Assembly (NCBI RefSeq): GCF_003143935.1
Contig: NZ_QFRX01000001.1
Span: 2,205,587-2,269,586, forward strand
Source of the DNA: Streptomyces sp. Act143
GTDB taxonomy: Bacteria > Actinomycetota > Actinomycetes > Streptomycetales > Streptomycetaceae
Direction of reading: 5' to 3'
Length of the DNA stretch: 64,000 nt
A program made the translations under genes and the position numbers. The notes beneath the pieces were generated by a model. That model was given only the letters and a program-made list of their open reading frames with translations, was not told where the DNA came from and made no database searches. Position 1 is the first letter of the stretch. Every line of letters begins with the position of its first letter. Of the stretch, positions 1-8,425 are shown in pieces.

Positions 1-97
1 ACTTCTTCATTCCAGGGAAGAAGGGCCTTACGACGTACTCGCTCTGCTCTTCCCCCACAGCCTTCATCAGCCCATTCAGCAGATGCTGTTCGTCCAC
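1..97 (-). CDS. N-terminal end of an unknown protein, cut by the window edge
   Basis: A minus-strand reading frame starts with GTG at 97 and runs off the left edge, giving 32 codons beginning V-D-E-Q-H-L-L-N-G-L-M-K-A-V. A strong ribosome binding site (AGGAGGAAGT read on the minus strand, 101-110) sits four bases upstream, which fixes the start. The fragment is mostly helical and polar. No family can be assigned from so little sequence. Confidence 0.55.
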   Translation of the reverse strand, partial: MDEQHLLNGLMKAVGEEQSEYVVRPFFPGMKK

Positions 98-241
98 GCC
101 ACTTCCTCCTCCGACTGCTACGAGATGGGGTACCCCCAGTGACACGCAAGCACCGCTGATAACTTACCGTCCCATCCTGAGAGCAGCCGAACGAAGGGGG
201 ATGTCGCATATGAGCGACATAAGGCCGCAGGGAGAAGTCCG

Positions 242-1591
242 ATGAGTTCCGATAAGTACCCGAATCTGGGGTTCGATCCGGCACCGGGCGATGTCGAGTC
301 CGTCCGGGATCTGGCCAAGGCGGTCGGGCGGGTCATCGAAGGAAGCGGCACGGCCCAGACTGAGCTCAACAAGATGGGCTCCTCCGACGGCGTGTGGGCA
401 GGCAAGGCCGCCGACGCGTTCACGGACACGTTCTCCGCGGTGCCGCCGTACTTGAAGAAGGCCCTGGGCTCGCTGGACACGGCGCACCGCGCCCTCACCT
501 CCTGGGAAACACAGCTGGACGGCTTCCAGACCAGGGCCCGGAAGCTGGAGTCGGAGGCAGCCGAGGCAGCCCGGCGAGCCAACTCCGCCCAGAGCTCCGT
601 GGACGCCCTGCCTTCCTCCACGTCGGGGATGTCGGACAAGGAGAAGGAGAAGCACGAGAAGGACTCCAAGAGCAAGAAAGCTTACCTGGAGTCAGCGAAC
701 AGCGACCTTTCCGACATCCGCAGCCGAGCCCACACCCTCAAGTCCGAACACGACGAAGCCGCGAACAACGTCGCACGTCTGGTCCAGGACGCAGCCGACG
801 ACGCGCCTCCTGAGCCCGGCTGGTTCGAGGAAGCCCTCGACGCCGTGGGCGACTTGCTCTCGGACGCGTGGGACACCATCACGGACCCGAACTTCTGGAA
901 GCTCATCGGCGACATCCTGGCCGACATCGCCATGGTCGTCGGCGTGCTCGCCCTCTTCTTCTCCGGCCTCGGCGTGGCCGCTTTCATCATCGCCGGACTC
1001 GCTCTGGCCTTCCATCTGGCCGCCAAGGCCGGCGGCGCCGACGTGACATGGGAAACCCTCGCGTGGGACGTGGTCGGCGTCGTCGCCGGCGGTGTCAGTC
1101 TGGCGGGTGCGCGACTCGCCCAGGCCGGCCGCCCCCTCATCGCTGCCGGACGGGAACTCCGCCTCTCCTCCGGCTTCATGAACGCGCTCGGCAACGTCAG
1201 GCTCGGCAACATCTGGGGTGGCCTGAGGGGTTTGCCCAGCGGCGTGGCGAACTCCGCCCGGGGCCTGGCCATGGCGGGCAAGGGATGGTCGTTCGTCGCC
1301 TCGGGCACCGCAATCGACAAGGCGGCCACATGGACCGGCGCCGCATTGGCCATCGGCTCCAACATGCACAACGGAACCTGGGACCAAGGCCGTTGGACCG
1401 ACGGCGAGTTCAAGATCGGTGACATACCGGTGGTCGGTCCCTTCATGGACTACTTCGGCCCGACGAACGAGGGCAAGGTCATGGCTCCGGGCTCTCCCTC
1501 GTCGACGTTCGACGCACCCGCCACCCTCGCCTCCTCCGGTAGCACCTTCACCAAACACCTCGACCCGTCACAGATGGGCACGGCTGCGTGA
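242..1591 (+). CDS. WXG-type putative T7SS (ESX) secreted protein
   Basis: 449 aa. The N-terminal ~100 residues look like a WXG100-type helical hairpin with the turn W52-A53-G54. A long Lys/Glu-rich coiled coil follows (about 90-190), then a hydrophobic stretch at about 220-262 that could span the membrane. The C-terminal half is glycine/alanine rich with no catalytic motif I recognise. Such N-terminal WXG domains are typical of large substrates of the actinobacterial type VII secretion system. The downstream gene overlaps it by four bases (GTGA), so the two are translationally coupled. It could be a toxin scaffold or a structural secreted protein; the effector activity is not visible. Confidence 0.6.
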   Translation: MSSDKYPNLGFDPAPGDVESVRDLAKAVGRVIEGSGTAQTELNKMGSSDGVWAGKAADAFTDTFSAVPPYLKKALGSLDTAHRALTSWETQLDGFQTRARKLESEAAEAARRANSAQSSVDALPSSTSGMSDKEKEKHEKDSKSKKAYLESANSDLSDIRSRAHTLKSEHDEAANNVARLVQDAADDAPPEPGWFEEALDAVGDLLSDAWDTITDPNFWKLIGDILADIAMVVGVLALFFSGLGVAAFIIAGLALAFHLAAKAGGADVTWETLAWDVVGVVAGGVSLAGARLAQAGRPLIAAGRELRLSSGFMNALGNVRLGNIWGGLRGLPSGVANSARGLAMAGKGWSFVASGTAIDKAATWTGAALAIGSNMHNGTWDQGRWTDGEFKIGDIPVVGPFMDYFGPTNEGKVMAPGSPSSTFDAPATLASSGSTFTKHLDPSQMGTAA

Positions 1592-2340
1592 GCGTCACCG
1601 AAGGCAGCATGAGCGGCGACATCGCACGCAGCGACACAGCACCGTTCCGTTACGCCTTTCACCATGAGGTGCCCGACGAATTCGTTCGGCTCCCCGAGCC
1701 GACGGCCTCCGAAGGCTGGCAGCAGGCCATGGCCCAGATGATGCCCGAGGCCGATGAGGAGCAACTGGCCGCCGCCAGTACGGGTTTGCGCCGGCAGCTA
1801 CCGCTCCTGAGCGCCGGGGAGAACGTCGTCCTCACCGCCATGTGCATCGGTACAGAGGAGGTGGACGGGGGTGAACGGCTGTCCATGGGCCTGCTCGCCG
1901 TGACCGTGCGGTCAAGCGGGCACAGACCCGCGACACGGCTGTTCATCGCTGAGGGGATCTACCAGGCGACCGCGCGGAAATTCTTCGCCGGGGTGGCCCA
2001 GGACCGCCTTGAGGAGCTCAGCTTCCCGCTCGGTGAAGGCCTCCAGGGCCCCCAGGACATGCTGCTGGCTGCCAAGCTCCCCGCCGGGCCGGCGGTGATG
2101 TCCACCTCCCTGCGCACCCTTCATCTCCCGCCCATCGAGGCCGGGCTCGCCATGCCTCCCCTGCCGATGGCCGCTCTGCAAATGATCGTGCCCGCACCGC
2201 ACAGCTACTGCGTGTACGTCACGATCTCCACCCCGTCCGTCTTCCTCCTGGACTCCTACAGCGCCCGCCTCGCCCATATCGGCCGCACCCTCAGGTTCGA
2301 CGACCTCCCTGCTCCAGGCGGCGTGCCACACCAGCCGTAA
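1588..2340 (+). CDS. hypothetical protein coupled to the WXG protein
   Basis: 250 aa, GTG start inside the stop of the preceding gene (GTGA at 1588-1591). It is a soluble alpha/beta protein with an acidic N-terminus and no signal peptide or membrane segment. I see no recognisable motif. The coupling suggests a dedicated partner of the WXG protein, for example an export chaperone (EspG-like role) or a cognate immunity protein; this is inference from position only. A strong hairpin 17 bases after its stop ends the two-gene unit. Confidence 0.55.
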   Translation: MSVTEGSMSGDIARSDTAPFRYAFHHEVPDEFVRLPEPTASEGWQQAMAQMMPEADEEQLAAASTGLRRQLPLLSAGENVVLTAMCIGTEEVDGGERLSMGLLAVTVRSSGHRPATRLFIAEGIYQATARKFFAGVAQDRLEELSFPLGEGLQGPQDMLLAAKLPAGPAVMSTSLRTLHLPPIEAGLAMPPLPMAALQMIVPAPHSYCVYVTISTPSVFLLDSYSARLAHIGRTLRFDDLPAPGGVPHQP

Positions 2341-2356
2341 TCAACTTGGCGCCTGA

Positions 2357-2395
2357 ATGGGGGACGGCGCTGCTCAGCAAGGCTCCGTCCCCCAT
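2357..2395 (+). terminator. hairpin terminator after the WXG gene pair
   Basis: An 11-bp perfect stem, ATGGGGGACGG (2357-2367) with CCGTCCCCCAT (2385-2395) and a 17-base loop, begins 17 bases after the stop at 2340. There is no clear T-tract, as is common in Streptomyces. Confidence 0.6.
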
Positions 2396-3238
2396 GGCAT
2401 CAACCGGGGGACGGCTTGGTTGCAGTGTCAGCAGTCGCCTCGTAGTGGCTCCGCGCCCCTGAGGTTCGGGTGCCTGGCCATCGAAGTGATCGCGTCGAGG
2501 TGGTCGCTGTGACTGATGCCCCCGACTCTTCCGTTCACCCGCCCTGACGACCGCTTGTTCCGCCCAGCCAGATCCGGGTGTTTGCACGCACTCCTTTGGG
2601 CTCCGCCATACCAACGAGTCGTGGCCCCGCTGATGCACCAAGTTGATCTGGCACCACCGGAATGACAGGGCGGCTCAATCGCTCTCTTAATGCCTCAGCC
2701 GACGGCTGTAAGGCGGTTGCACACAGAGCCGCTGGACGCGGCGCCCGAAGGCGTGCCGCCTCGGTTCGCGAACTCCTCATAATGAGCCATCGCGTTGACT
2801 CGGCTGGCACTGGGCCCTGGCTTGCCGTTCGACCGCTTCCGCAATGCCCCGTCCACCCGCCGCTCGCGAATTGCCCTGGGCCAGCCACCAGACGGAATGA
2901 CTTGCCCCCAGCGCAGATCACCGCTCTCCAGCAAGGAGACACGCCGAACAATTCCTTCGAAGGCGCACGCTTCGAAGGCGCACGAAGCATCCCGACTCGC
3001 TAACCACTAGCTTGGGGCCCATCCCGCACCCGGTGGGCGCCTCATACACCCCATACGCCCCCTACCAAAGGGGCAGGGCGGGCAATACGAGCCGTATATC
3101 TTTGCATCGTCCCCCGCCTGAACGGTCCAGATTCGGTCCGGATTCGACCCGGCCAGTTTGTTCAACGAGTAAACGTGTCGTCTGACTTGCAGAAATAAAG
3201 AGGGGTAGACGAGCAGGGCTATACGCCGGGCACTTCAG
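2396..3238. other. about 840 bases with no convincing gene
   Basis: Several short overlapping reading frames occur on both strands, but none combines a ribosome binding site with normal codon use or a recognisable motif. A 14-base direct repeat, TTCGAAGGCGCACG, occurs at 2956-2969 and 2971-2984. The base composition looks less G+C-rich than the flanking genes. I read this as decayed or untranslated DNA. Confidence 0.4.
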
Positions 3239-3726
3239 GTGCGATGCCATGGGCTCCGGGTGCGTCAGCCGCGTCGGCAAACTCCCAACGGCCCCGAGCA
3301 ACGCGGCCGGACCGCACTCCGGGCGAAGGCCTTGGGTGGGGTCCTGCTCGCCGAACTGGCGGTTCTCGTGACCTACGCCTTTGGCACCTGCAAGGAATCC
3401 CAGAGGAAAGAAGCCGCCTTCGACAACACCCGTGAAGACGCCCGGCGCTTCGTGGACAACGTCCTCACGTGTGAGGAGGTTGTCCCACCACCCGCCCGCG
3501 CACGGAGGACGTGCGCGCCGCAAGGATCGGCCGCACACACATGGGGCTCCAGCACCAACGGCGGCTCACCGCCTACGACGGCGGCCTCGCCGTCGCCTCC
3601 CTCGTGGAGGATGGCACCTCGGGCGTCGACTCAGCCGGATACGTCGTACGGGACATCCTCATCGCGCAGTGGACATTGGCCGGTTCGGCGGCTGCCGACC
3701 AGCGGGATTCATTTGCGCAGCCATGA
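3239..3726 (+). pseudogene. frameshifted gene for a membrane-anchored hypothetical protein
   Basis: From GTG 3239 one frame encodes a basic N-terminus, a hydrophobic segment (LGGVLLAELAVLVTYAFG) and a charged region ending near F-V-D-N-V-L-T-C-E-E-V (about 3480). Coding character then jumps to the next frame (R-T-E-D-V-R-A-A-R-I-G-R-T-H-M-G...) and continues to TGA 3724-3726. Joining the two halves with one indel near 3480-3500 gives a plausible ~160-aa protein with one N-terminal membrane anchor. The function is unknown. It could alternatively be two unrelated spurious frames. Confidence 0.4.
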
Positions 3727-3895
3727 CCCGTCCATTACGTCGGTGACAAAACTATTCCGTTACCGTTCCATCCAGGGGCCCGTCGGCAGCAGCGCCGACA
3801 CCGCCGTCAGAGGTGGCTGAGGAATGTCCAAACGCTGCTGCCGCGGGCTCCGCCCGAAAGGCGCCAATGAGTCCCCGTGCCGCAAGGGAGAGCCC

Positions 3896-4108
3896 ATGTT
3901 GATCGAACTGGACGAGGACACCGCCATCCGGCACGTCACCGACCACCTCACGGTCTCGCACGGCGCGAGCCACACACCGGATGCCATCGAGGCCGCCGTT
4001 GCCGCGGCCCGCGCAACCCTGGAAACCGTGCCCGTGCGCAGCTACGTCCCCGTACTCGTGGAACGCCGGGCCCTCCGCATCCTCTCCGACCACGCCCCGA
4101 GCGCCTGA
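3896..4108 (+). CDS. small helical protein, three-helix-bundle dimerisation type
   Basis: 70 aa from ATG 3896. A GGGAG ribosome binding site at 3886-3890 favours this start over an upstream one at 3824. The sequence is three amphipathic helices ending in V-R-S-Y-V-P-V-L-V-E-R-R-A. That arrangement matches small actinobacterial proteins annotated as three-helix bundle dimerisation (DUF3562-like) proteins. A paralogue with the same R-(H/S)-Y-V-P-V-L core lies at 25296-25601 in the sulfur island. No catalytic residues are visible; a dimerisation or adaptor role is likely. Confidence 0.6.
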   Translation: MLIELDEDTAIRHVTDHLTVSHGASHTPDAIEAAVAAARATLETVPVRSYVPVLVERRALRILSDHAPSA

Positions 4109-4148
4109 AGGCCGGACGGCGCCGTCCGCTCCGCCCTAGGCTGCGAGC

Positions 4149-4697
4149 ATGCTCGACGACGCACTCGCCCGGCCGACCGAAGCCGACCTCCTCGCCACAC
4201 CCCACCTGCTGGAAAGCGCGATCGTCGGCCTGCCCAACACCGCGGGCCTGTACGCCTGGTGGGCGCCACCCGACGTGCTGCCCGTCTTTGACGGTCCCGC
4301 CAACTACGGCGACCGTACCCAGCGGCTTCTCTACCTGGGCAAGGCCAAGCGACTGCGCTCCCGTATCGCCTCCTACCACCTCAGGGACTCCGGCAGGTCC
4401 ACCCTTCGCCGCACCCTCGCCGGACTTCTGATGCCCGCCGAGGGCTACCGCACCACGTGGACCGACCGCGTCGTCCTGGTCACCGAGGACGAGCAGCGCC
4501 TCACCGACTGGATGCACCGGCACCTCACCCTCACCTGGAGCGAGCACCCCGACCCCGTCCCGCTGGAGAAGGCACTGATCTCCCGGCTGCGCCCGCCGCT
4601 GAACGTCGACGGAGCCGATCACGGCGTCGCCCTGGACCACGTCAAAGAGGCCCGGGCCCACTACTACGCCAGCGCCGGGCCCCGCCCTGACAAATAG
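4149..4697 (+). CDS. GIY-YIG nuclease-fold protein
   Basis: 182 aa. The hallmark elements are present: G-L-Y-A-W (about residues 35-39, the GIY strand), L-L-Y-L-G-K-A (the YIG strand) followed by R-L-R-S-R-I, and a C-terminal [15 protein letters not shown] segment carrying the metal-binding glutamate typical of the fold. These proteins cleave DNA using one divalent metal. The size fits a stand-alone domain with short extensions. No adjacent restriction or mobile gene tells its target. A related but broken gene lies near 45.2 kb. Confidence 0.6.
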   Translation: MLDDALARPTEADLLATPHLLESAIVGLPNTAGLYAWWAPPDVLPVFDGPANYGDRTQRLLYLGKAKRLRSRIASYHLRDSGRSTLRRTLAGLLMPAEGYRTTWTDRVVLVTEDEQRLTDWMHRHLTLTWSEHPDPVPLEKALISRLRPPLNVDGADHGVALDHVKEARAHYYASAGPRPDK

Positions 4698-4703
4698 CAG
4701 GGG

Positions 4704-5453
4704 TCAGGAGGCGTTCAGCAGTGCCGCGGCGGCGTCCGGGTGGCTCTCCAGCCAGGCCACGGCGTCGGGGTTCTCCCGGGTCCAGCGGGCACAGACGGCC
4801 CATTCCACGTGCTCGCTGCCCGCGTCGCTCAGCACCACGTCGGCGACAAGGGGCGTGCATTGCGCGGCGGCACCGTGTGCGCTGCACCTGTCCTTGGTGT
4901 TCGCGTGCGGGACGATGGAGAGGATCCTGGACGCCATGGCCCGGTCGCCTTCGGCGTAGACGCGGTCGAACCAGTCGATGAACTCGCGGACCGTCCCGAT
5001 CTTGGCGACGCGGTCGTGCAGGGCCTTCTGGTCGTGCCCGGGCAGGAACCAGCCGACGGTGACCGGCGCGCCGCAGCCGCAGCCGCACTCCCGGGCTGCA
5101 TGCGGGGACTCGAAGTACGTCACCGGGTTGCGGGTCGGTTCGACCGGCTGTGGCTTTCCGACGTACGCGTCGTAAACCGGGTGCCCCGCCTCAAGGAAAC
5201 GTCCCTCGATCGCCCGGCGGCCGCCCGACACCGCGACCAGCCGGTCGATCTCGATCGCCTGACGCACCACGCCCTGCGCGGACAGCAGGGCGTACTGCTC
5301 CCGGTCGGCCCGTTCGCCGAGAACCCAGCATCCCCGGTTGGCACGGAACAGTGCCTCGTCGTCCATGTTCGGATCCCAGCCGACATGGTCACGGCCCAGT
5401 TGGTCCTCCTTGGGACTGACGTAACGCATCGGCCCGAGCGTGATGTGGATCAT
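4704..5453 (-). CDS. hypothetical protein with a Cys-rich C-x-C-x-C knot
   Basis: 249 aa when started at the ATG at 5453 (M-I-H-I-T-L-G-P-M-R-Y); upstream starts add a poorly conserved leader. The middle contains E-C-G-C-G-C-G-A-P-V followed by G-W-F-L-P-G-H-D-Q-K-A-L-H-D-R-V, a compact Cys/His cluster that could bind zinc. A helical V-R-E-F-I-D-W-F-D segment follows. No signal peptide is seen. It converges on the GIY-YIG gene, six bases from its stop. I do not recognise the family. Confidence 0.55.
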   Translation of the reverse strand: MIHITLGPMRYVSPKEDQLGRDHVGWDPNMDDEALFRANRGCWVLGERADREQYALLSAQGVVRQAIEIDRLVAVSGGRRAIEGRFLEAGHPVYDAYVGKPQPVEPTRNPVTYFESPHAARECGCGCGAPVTVGWFLPGHDQKALHDRVAKIGTVREFIDWFDRVYAEGDRAMASRILSIVPHANTKDRCSAHGAAAQCTPLVADVVLSDAGSEHVEWAVCARWTRENPDAVAWLESHPDAAAALLNAS

Positions 5454-5522
5454 TGACGCCCCCATAGCTGGATAGACAGGGCCCCTTGCCCTGCAACTAT
5501 CCACACCCTGCCCCACTCCGCC

Positions 5523-5555
5523 GATACCCGCAACCCCTAGGCCCCTATGGGTATC
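5523..5555. repeat. GATACCC...GGGTATC inverted repeat
   Basis: Seven-base arms GATACCC (5523-5529) and GGGTATC (5549-5555) are separated by 19 bases, between the divergent gene at 4704-5453 and efeO. The arms resemble half-sites of the island operators further right, but the spacing is far too long for the same protein dimer geometry. Function unknown. Confidence 0.35.
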
Positions 5556-5669
5556 GCTCGAAAGAAGCTTCCGGCGGCGGCCCGGTCGGACAACGACCGA
5601 GCGACGGGGCCGTTCGCGGACCCGGCCCGGTGGCTGGATGAACTGCGGACGAATTCTCGCTTTTCCTCT

Positions 5670-5691
5670 GGTCAGAACCTGGTCAGGAACG
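5670..5691 (+). promoter_or_regulatory. paired 11-bp direct repeats upstream of efeO
   Basis: GGTCAGAACCT (5670-5680) is followed directly by GGTCAGGAACG (5681-5691). Two 11-bp direct repeats, one helical turn each, are the layout bound by OmpR-type regulators such as Streptomyces PhoP. The motif differs from the textbook PHO box, so the regulator is not identified. Similar repeats precede the phosphoesterase at 8426. Confidence 0.4.
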
Positions 5692-5762
5692 CGGATCCGC
5701 CGTCACGGCCCACTTAGGCTCGGCCGCGCCGCCTCGTTCGTACGACCCCCCGGAGGCCCGGC

Positions 5763-7025
5763 GTGCCCGAAGCCGCCCCCGACACCGAAGCCGACCCCGG
5801 CCTCATACCACCCACTCCCAGCACCCCCACCCGGCGGCGCACGGCGCTGCTCACGGGCGGCGCCCTGGTGGCCGCGGCCGCGGTGACCGCGGGTGTGCTG
5901 ATGGCCGCAGATTCCGGCCCGTCCACGCACACCTCGGCCTCCGCCGACGGCCTGCGGCACACCACCGTCGAGGTCGCCTCCTCCGCCTGCGGCCGCGGCT
6001 GGACCCAACCGAAGCCCGGACGCCAGGTGTTCGATCTCAAGAACACCAGCGGTGCGGCGGCCGAGGTGTACCTCACCGACGCGAAGACCGGCGCCGTCTA
6101 CGGCGAGGTCGAAGGGCTCGCCCCCGGCACCGTCCGCCCGATGCCCGTGACCCTCGGCGACGGTGCGTATGCCTTCAAGTGCCTGCCCGATGACGCGGAC
6201 GCCGTCACCGGGCCCACCGTGCGGATCACCGACGCCGCGGCGGTGAAAAGCGGCCCGGCTGCCCTCCCCGTCTCCCAGCAGGACCTCATCCCGCCCACGC
6301 TGGCCTACCAGAAGTGGATCCAGGCCCGCACGATGGAACTGGCGCAGAAAACGGACCTGCTGCGGAACGCCGTCGACCGCGGGGATCTCGCCGCCGCCCG
6401 TGCCGCCTGGCTGCCGGCACACCAGGTGTACGAGCGGATGGGCGCCGCGTACGGCACCTTCGGCGACGCCGACGCGGAGATCAACGGGACCACGGCCGGG
6501 CTGGCCGGCGGGGTGCGGGACAAGGACTTCGCCGGGTTCCACCGCGTGGAGTACGGGCTGTGGCACGGCGAGTCGGCGCGCAGCCTGCGTGGCCCGGCCG
6601 ACCGACTCGCCCAGGCCGTGCACGCGTTGCGGGACAGCTGGCCCGGTCAGCGGATGGACCCGGCCGACGTCGGCCTGCGGGCGCACGAGATCCTGGAGAA
6701 CACCGTGCAGTTCGAGCTGACCGGCCGCACCGACTACGGCAGCGGCACCAACCTGGCAACCTCCCGCGCCAACCTCGATGGCACCCGCATCCTGCTGGGC
6801 TATCTGCGCCCGCTGCTGAAGACCCGCACCACCGGACTTCCCGGCATCGACACCTGGATGCACCGCACGCGGCGCACCCTCGACGCCTTCGACCACGCCG
6901 GCCGGTGGACCCCGCTGGCCGATCTCACCCTCGCCCAGCGCGAGAAGGTCAACGCCGACCTGAGCGAACTCGTCGAGCGGCTGGCCGACGTGGCCGCCCT
7001 CACCGACGTACGGAGGACTGCGTGA
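5763..7025 (+). CDS. efeO: EfeO-type iron uptake protein, cupredoxin plus M75 imelysin domains
   Basis: 420 aa, GTG start. An N-terminal export signal (T-R-R-R-T-A-L-L-T followed by an alanine-rich core) precedes a cupredoxin-like domain (about 55-160) with an S-A-C-G-R-G-W motif. The C-terminal M75/imelysin helical domain follows and holds H260-R-V-E263-Y-G, the conserved HxxE metal motif. EfeO works outside the membrane in ferrous iron uptake, handing iron to the EfeU permease. The next gene is efeB, overlapping by four bases. No efeU permease gene is present on either side. Confidence 0.88.
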   Translation: MPEAAPDTEADPGLIPPTPSTPTRRRTALLTGGALVAAAAVTAGVLMAADSGPSTHTSASADGLRHTTVEVASSACGRGWTQPKPGRQVFDLKNTSGAAAEVYLTDAKTGAVYGEVEGLAPGTVRPMPVTLGDGAYAFKCLPDDADAVTGPTVRITDAAAVKSGPAALPVSQQDLIPPTLAYQKWIQARTMELAQKTDLLRNAVDRGDLAAARAAWLPAHQVYERMGAAYGTFGDADAEINGTTAGLAGGVRDKDFAGFHRVEYGLWHGESARSLRGPADRLAQAVHALRDSWPGQRMDPADVGLRAHEILENTVQFELTGRTDYGSGTNLATSRANLDGTRILLGYLRPLLKTRTTGLPGIDTWMHRTRRTLDAFDHAGRWTPLADLTLAQREKVNADLSELVERLADVAALTDVRRTA

Positions 7026-8233
7026 ACACCGTGGGCCGCAGAGGCTTCCTGGCGGGTGCGGCGGCCGTGGCCGGCACCGGGCTCGTGGCCGCCGACGGCA
7101 GCGCGGCCACCGCCGCCGGTGCGGACCGCAGAAGCGCGCGCGTGCCCTTCCACGGCGCGCACCAGGCCGGGATCACCACCCCGGCCCCGCGCGCCACTGC
7201 CTTCGTGTCCTTCGACACCACCGCCGCCGACCGCGCCGAACTGACCGACCTGCTGCGCACGCTCACCGACCGGGCCCGCTTCCTCACCAGCGGCGGCAGC
7301 CCGGCCCCGCTCGGCATCACCGCCCCGCCCTCCGATTCCGGCACCCTCGGCACGGACGTCCCGGCCGACGCGCTGACCGTCACCGTCGGCGTCGGCGCCT
7401 CGCTCTTCGACGGCCGCTACGGCTTGGCGAGCCGCAGGCCGCACCGCCTGACCGCGATGCCGTCCTTCCCGGACGACGACCTGGACGCCGCCTGGTGCCA
7501 CGGCGATCTGAGCGTGCAGTTCTGCGCCGGAAACCCGGACACCGTGCTGCACGCCCTGCGCGATGTCACCCGGCACACCCGCGGCGGCATGCAGGCGCGC
7601 TGGCGGATGGACGGCTTCATCAGTCCGCCCCGCCCTTCCGGCACCCCGCGCAACCACCTGGGCTTCATGGACGGCACCGCCAACCCGCCCACCACCGCCC
7701 GGGAGATGAACCGCCTGGTATGGGTGGGCCGACGCAGCGGCGAGCCGGACTGGACGACCGGCGGCAGCTATCAAGTCGTACGGCTGATCCGCATGCTGGT
7801 GGAGTTCTGGGACCGGGTCTCCCTCACCGAGCAGGAGCGGATGTTCGGCCGCGCCCGCGACACCGGCGCCCCGCTCGACGGCCGCCACGAGAAGGACACC
7901 CCCGACTACGCCCAGGACCCCAAGGGCGACATCATCCCGCTGGACAGCCACATCCGGCGGGCCAACCCACGCACCATCGCCACCGAGGATCAGCGGATCC
8001 TGCGCCGCGGCTACAACTACGACCGGGGCCTGGACAGCAACGGCAACCTCGACATGGGACTGCTGTTCTGCTGCTACCAGCAGGATCTGGCCCGGCAGTT
8101 CGAGGCGGTGCAGAAGCGGCTGGCAGGGGAGCCGCTGGTCGACTACGTCTCCCCGTTCGGCGGCGGCTACTTCTTCGCCCTGCCCGGAGTGCGGGACGGC
8201 TCCGACTGGCTGGGACGCACCCTGCTGGCTTGA
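7022..8233 (+). CDS. efeB: EfeB-type Dyp peroxidase / deferrochelatase, Tat exported
   Basis: 403 aa, starting at the GTG at 7022 inside the efeO stop (GTGA). The N-terminus has a Tat signal ([14 protein letters not shown]). The dye-decolourising peroxidase signature G-F-M-D-G-T-A-N-P lies at about 214-222, with D217 as the expected catalytic aspartate. H310 in [10 protein letters not shown] fits the proximal haem ligand. The family uses haem to oxidise substrates or iron and has been proposed to take iron from haem. Coupling to efeO supports a role in periplasmic-side iron handling. Confidence 0.9.
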   Translation: MNTVGRRGFLAGAAAVAGTGLVAADGSAATAAGADRRSARVPFHGAHQAGITTPAPRATAFVSFDTTAADRAELTDLLRTLTDRARFLTSGGSPAPLGITAPPSDSGTLGTDVPADALTVTVGVGASLFDGRYGLASRRPHRLTAMPSFPDDDLDAAWCHGDLSVQFCAGNPDTVLHALRDVTRHTRGGMQARWRMDGFISPPRPSGTPRNHLGFMDGTANPPTTAREMNRLVWVGRRSGEPDWTTGGSYQVVRLIRMLVEFWDRVSLTEQERMFGRARDTGAPLDGRHEKDTPDYAQDPKGDIIPLDSHIRRANPRTIATEDQRILRRGYNYDRGLDSNGNLDMGLLFCCYQQDLARQFEAVQKRLAGEPLVDYVSPFGGGYFFALPGVRDGSDWLGRTLLA

Positions 8234-8250
8234 GCTCTTCCGGCTGCACC

Positions 8251-8311
8251 GGTCAAGAACGGGCCAAGACACCATGGGTGTTTCCTGACCGAGCATGGAC
8301 CTTTCCTGACC
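8251..8311 (+). promoter_or_regulatory. direct repeats upstream of the secreted phosphoesterase
   Basis: GGTCAAGAACG (8251-8261) is followed by GGCCAAGACAC (8262-8272), again two 11-bp units. Two copies of TTTCCTGACC, the reverse complement of GGTCAGGAAA, lie at 8281-8290 and 8302-8311, 21 bases apart. All resemble the repeats before efeO. This is a likely regulator-binding region, with PhoP-like geometry. Confidence 0.4.
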
Positions 8312-8425
8312 GCGCGTTCGCCCGCCGGTCTCACCCCTCCCCCAACATGTGCCGAGTAGGGCCGTGCCCGGCACGGCCACCGACGCATCAGCAGCGCAAC
8401 TCCGCGCCCCGAAAGGCGAGACAGC

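Noticed and set aside
2535..2990. 151-codon minus-strand frame in the left gap
   Set aside because: No ribosome binding site, mixed codon use and no recognisable protein pattern.
5523..5555. GATACCC/GGGTATC repeat as an eleventh island operator
   Set aside because: The arms are 19 bases apart instead of 2 to 4, and no sulfur gene is adjacent.
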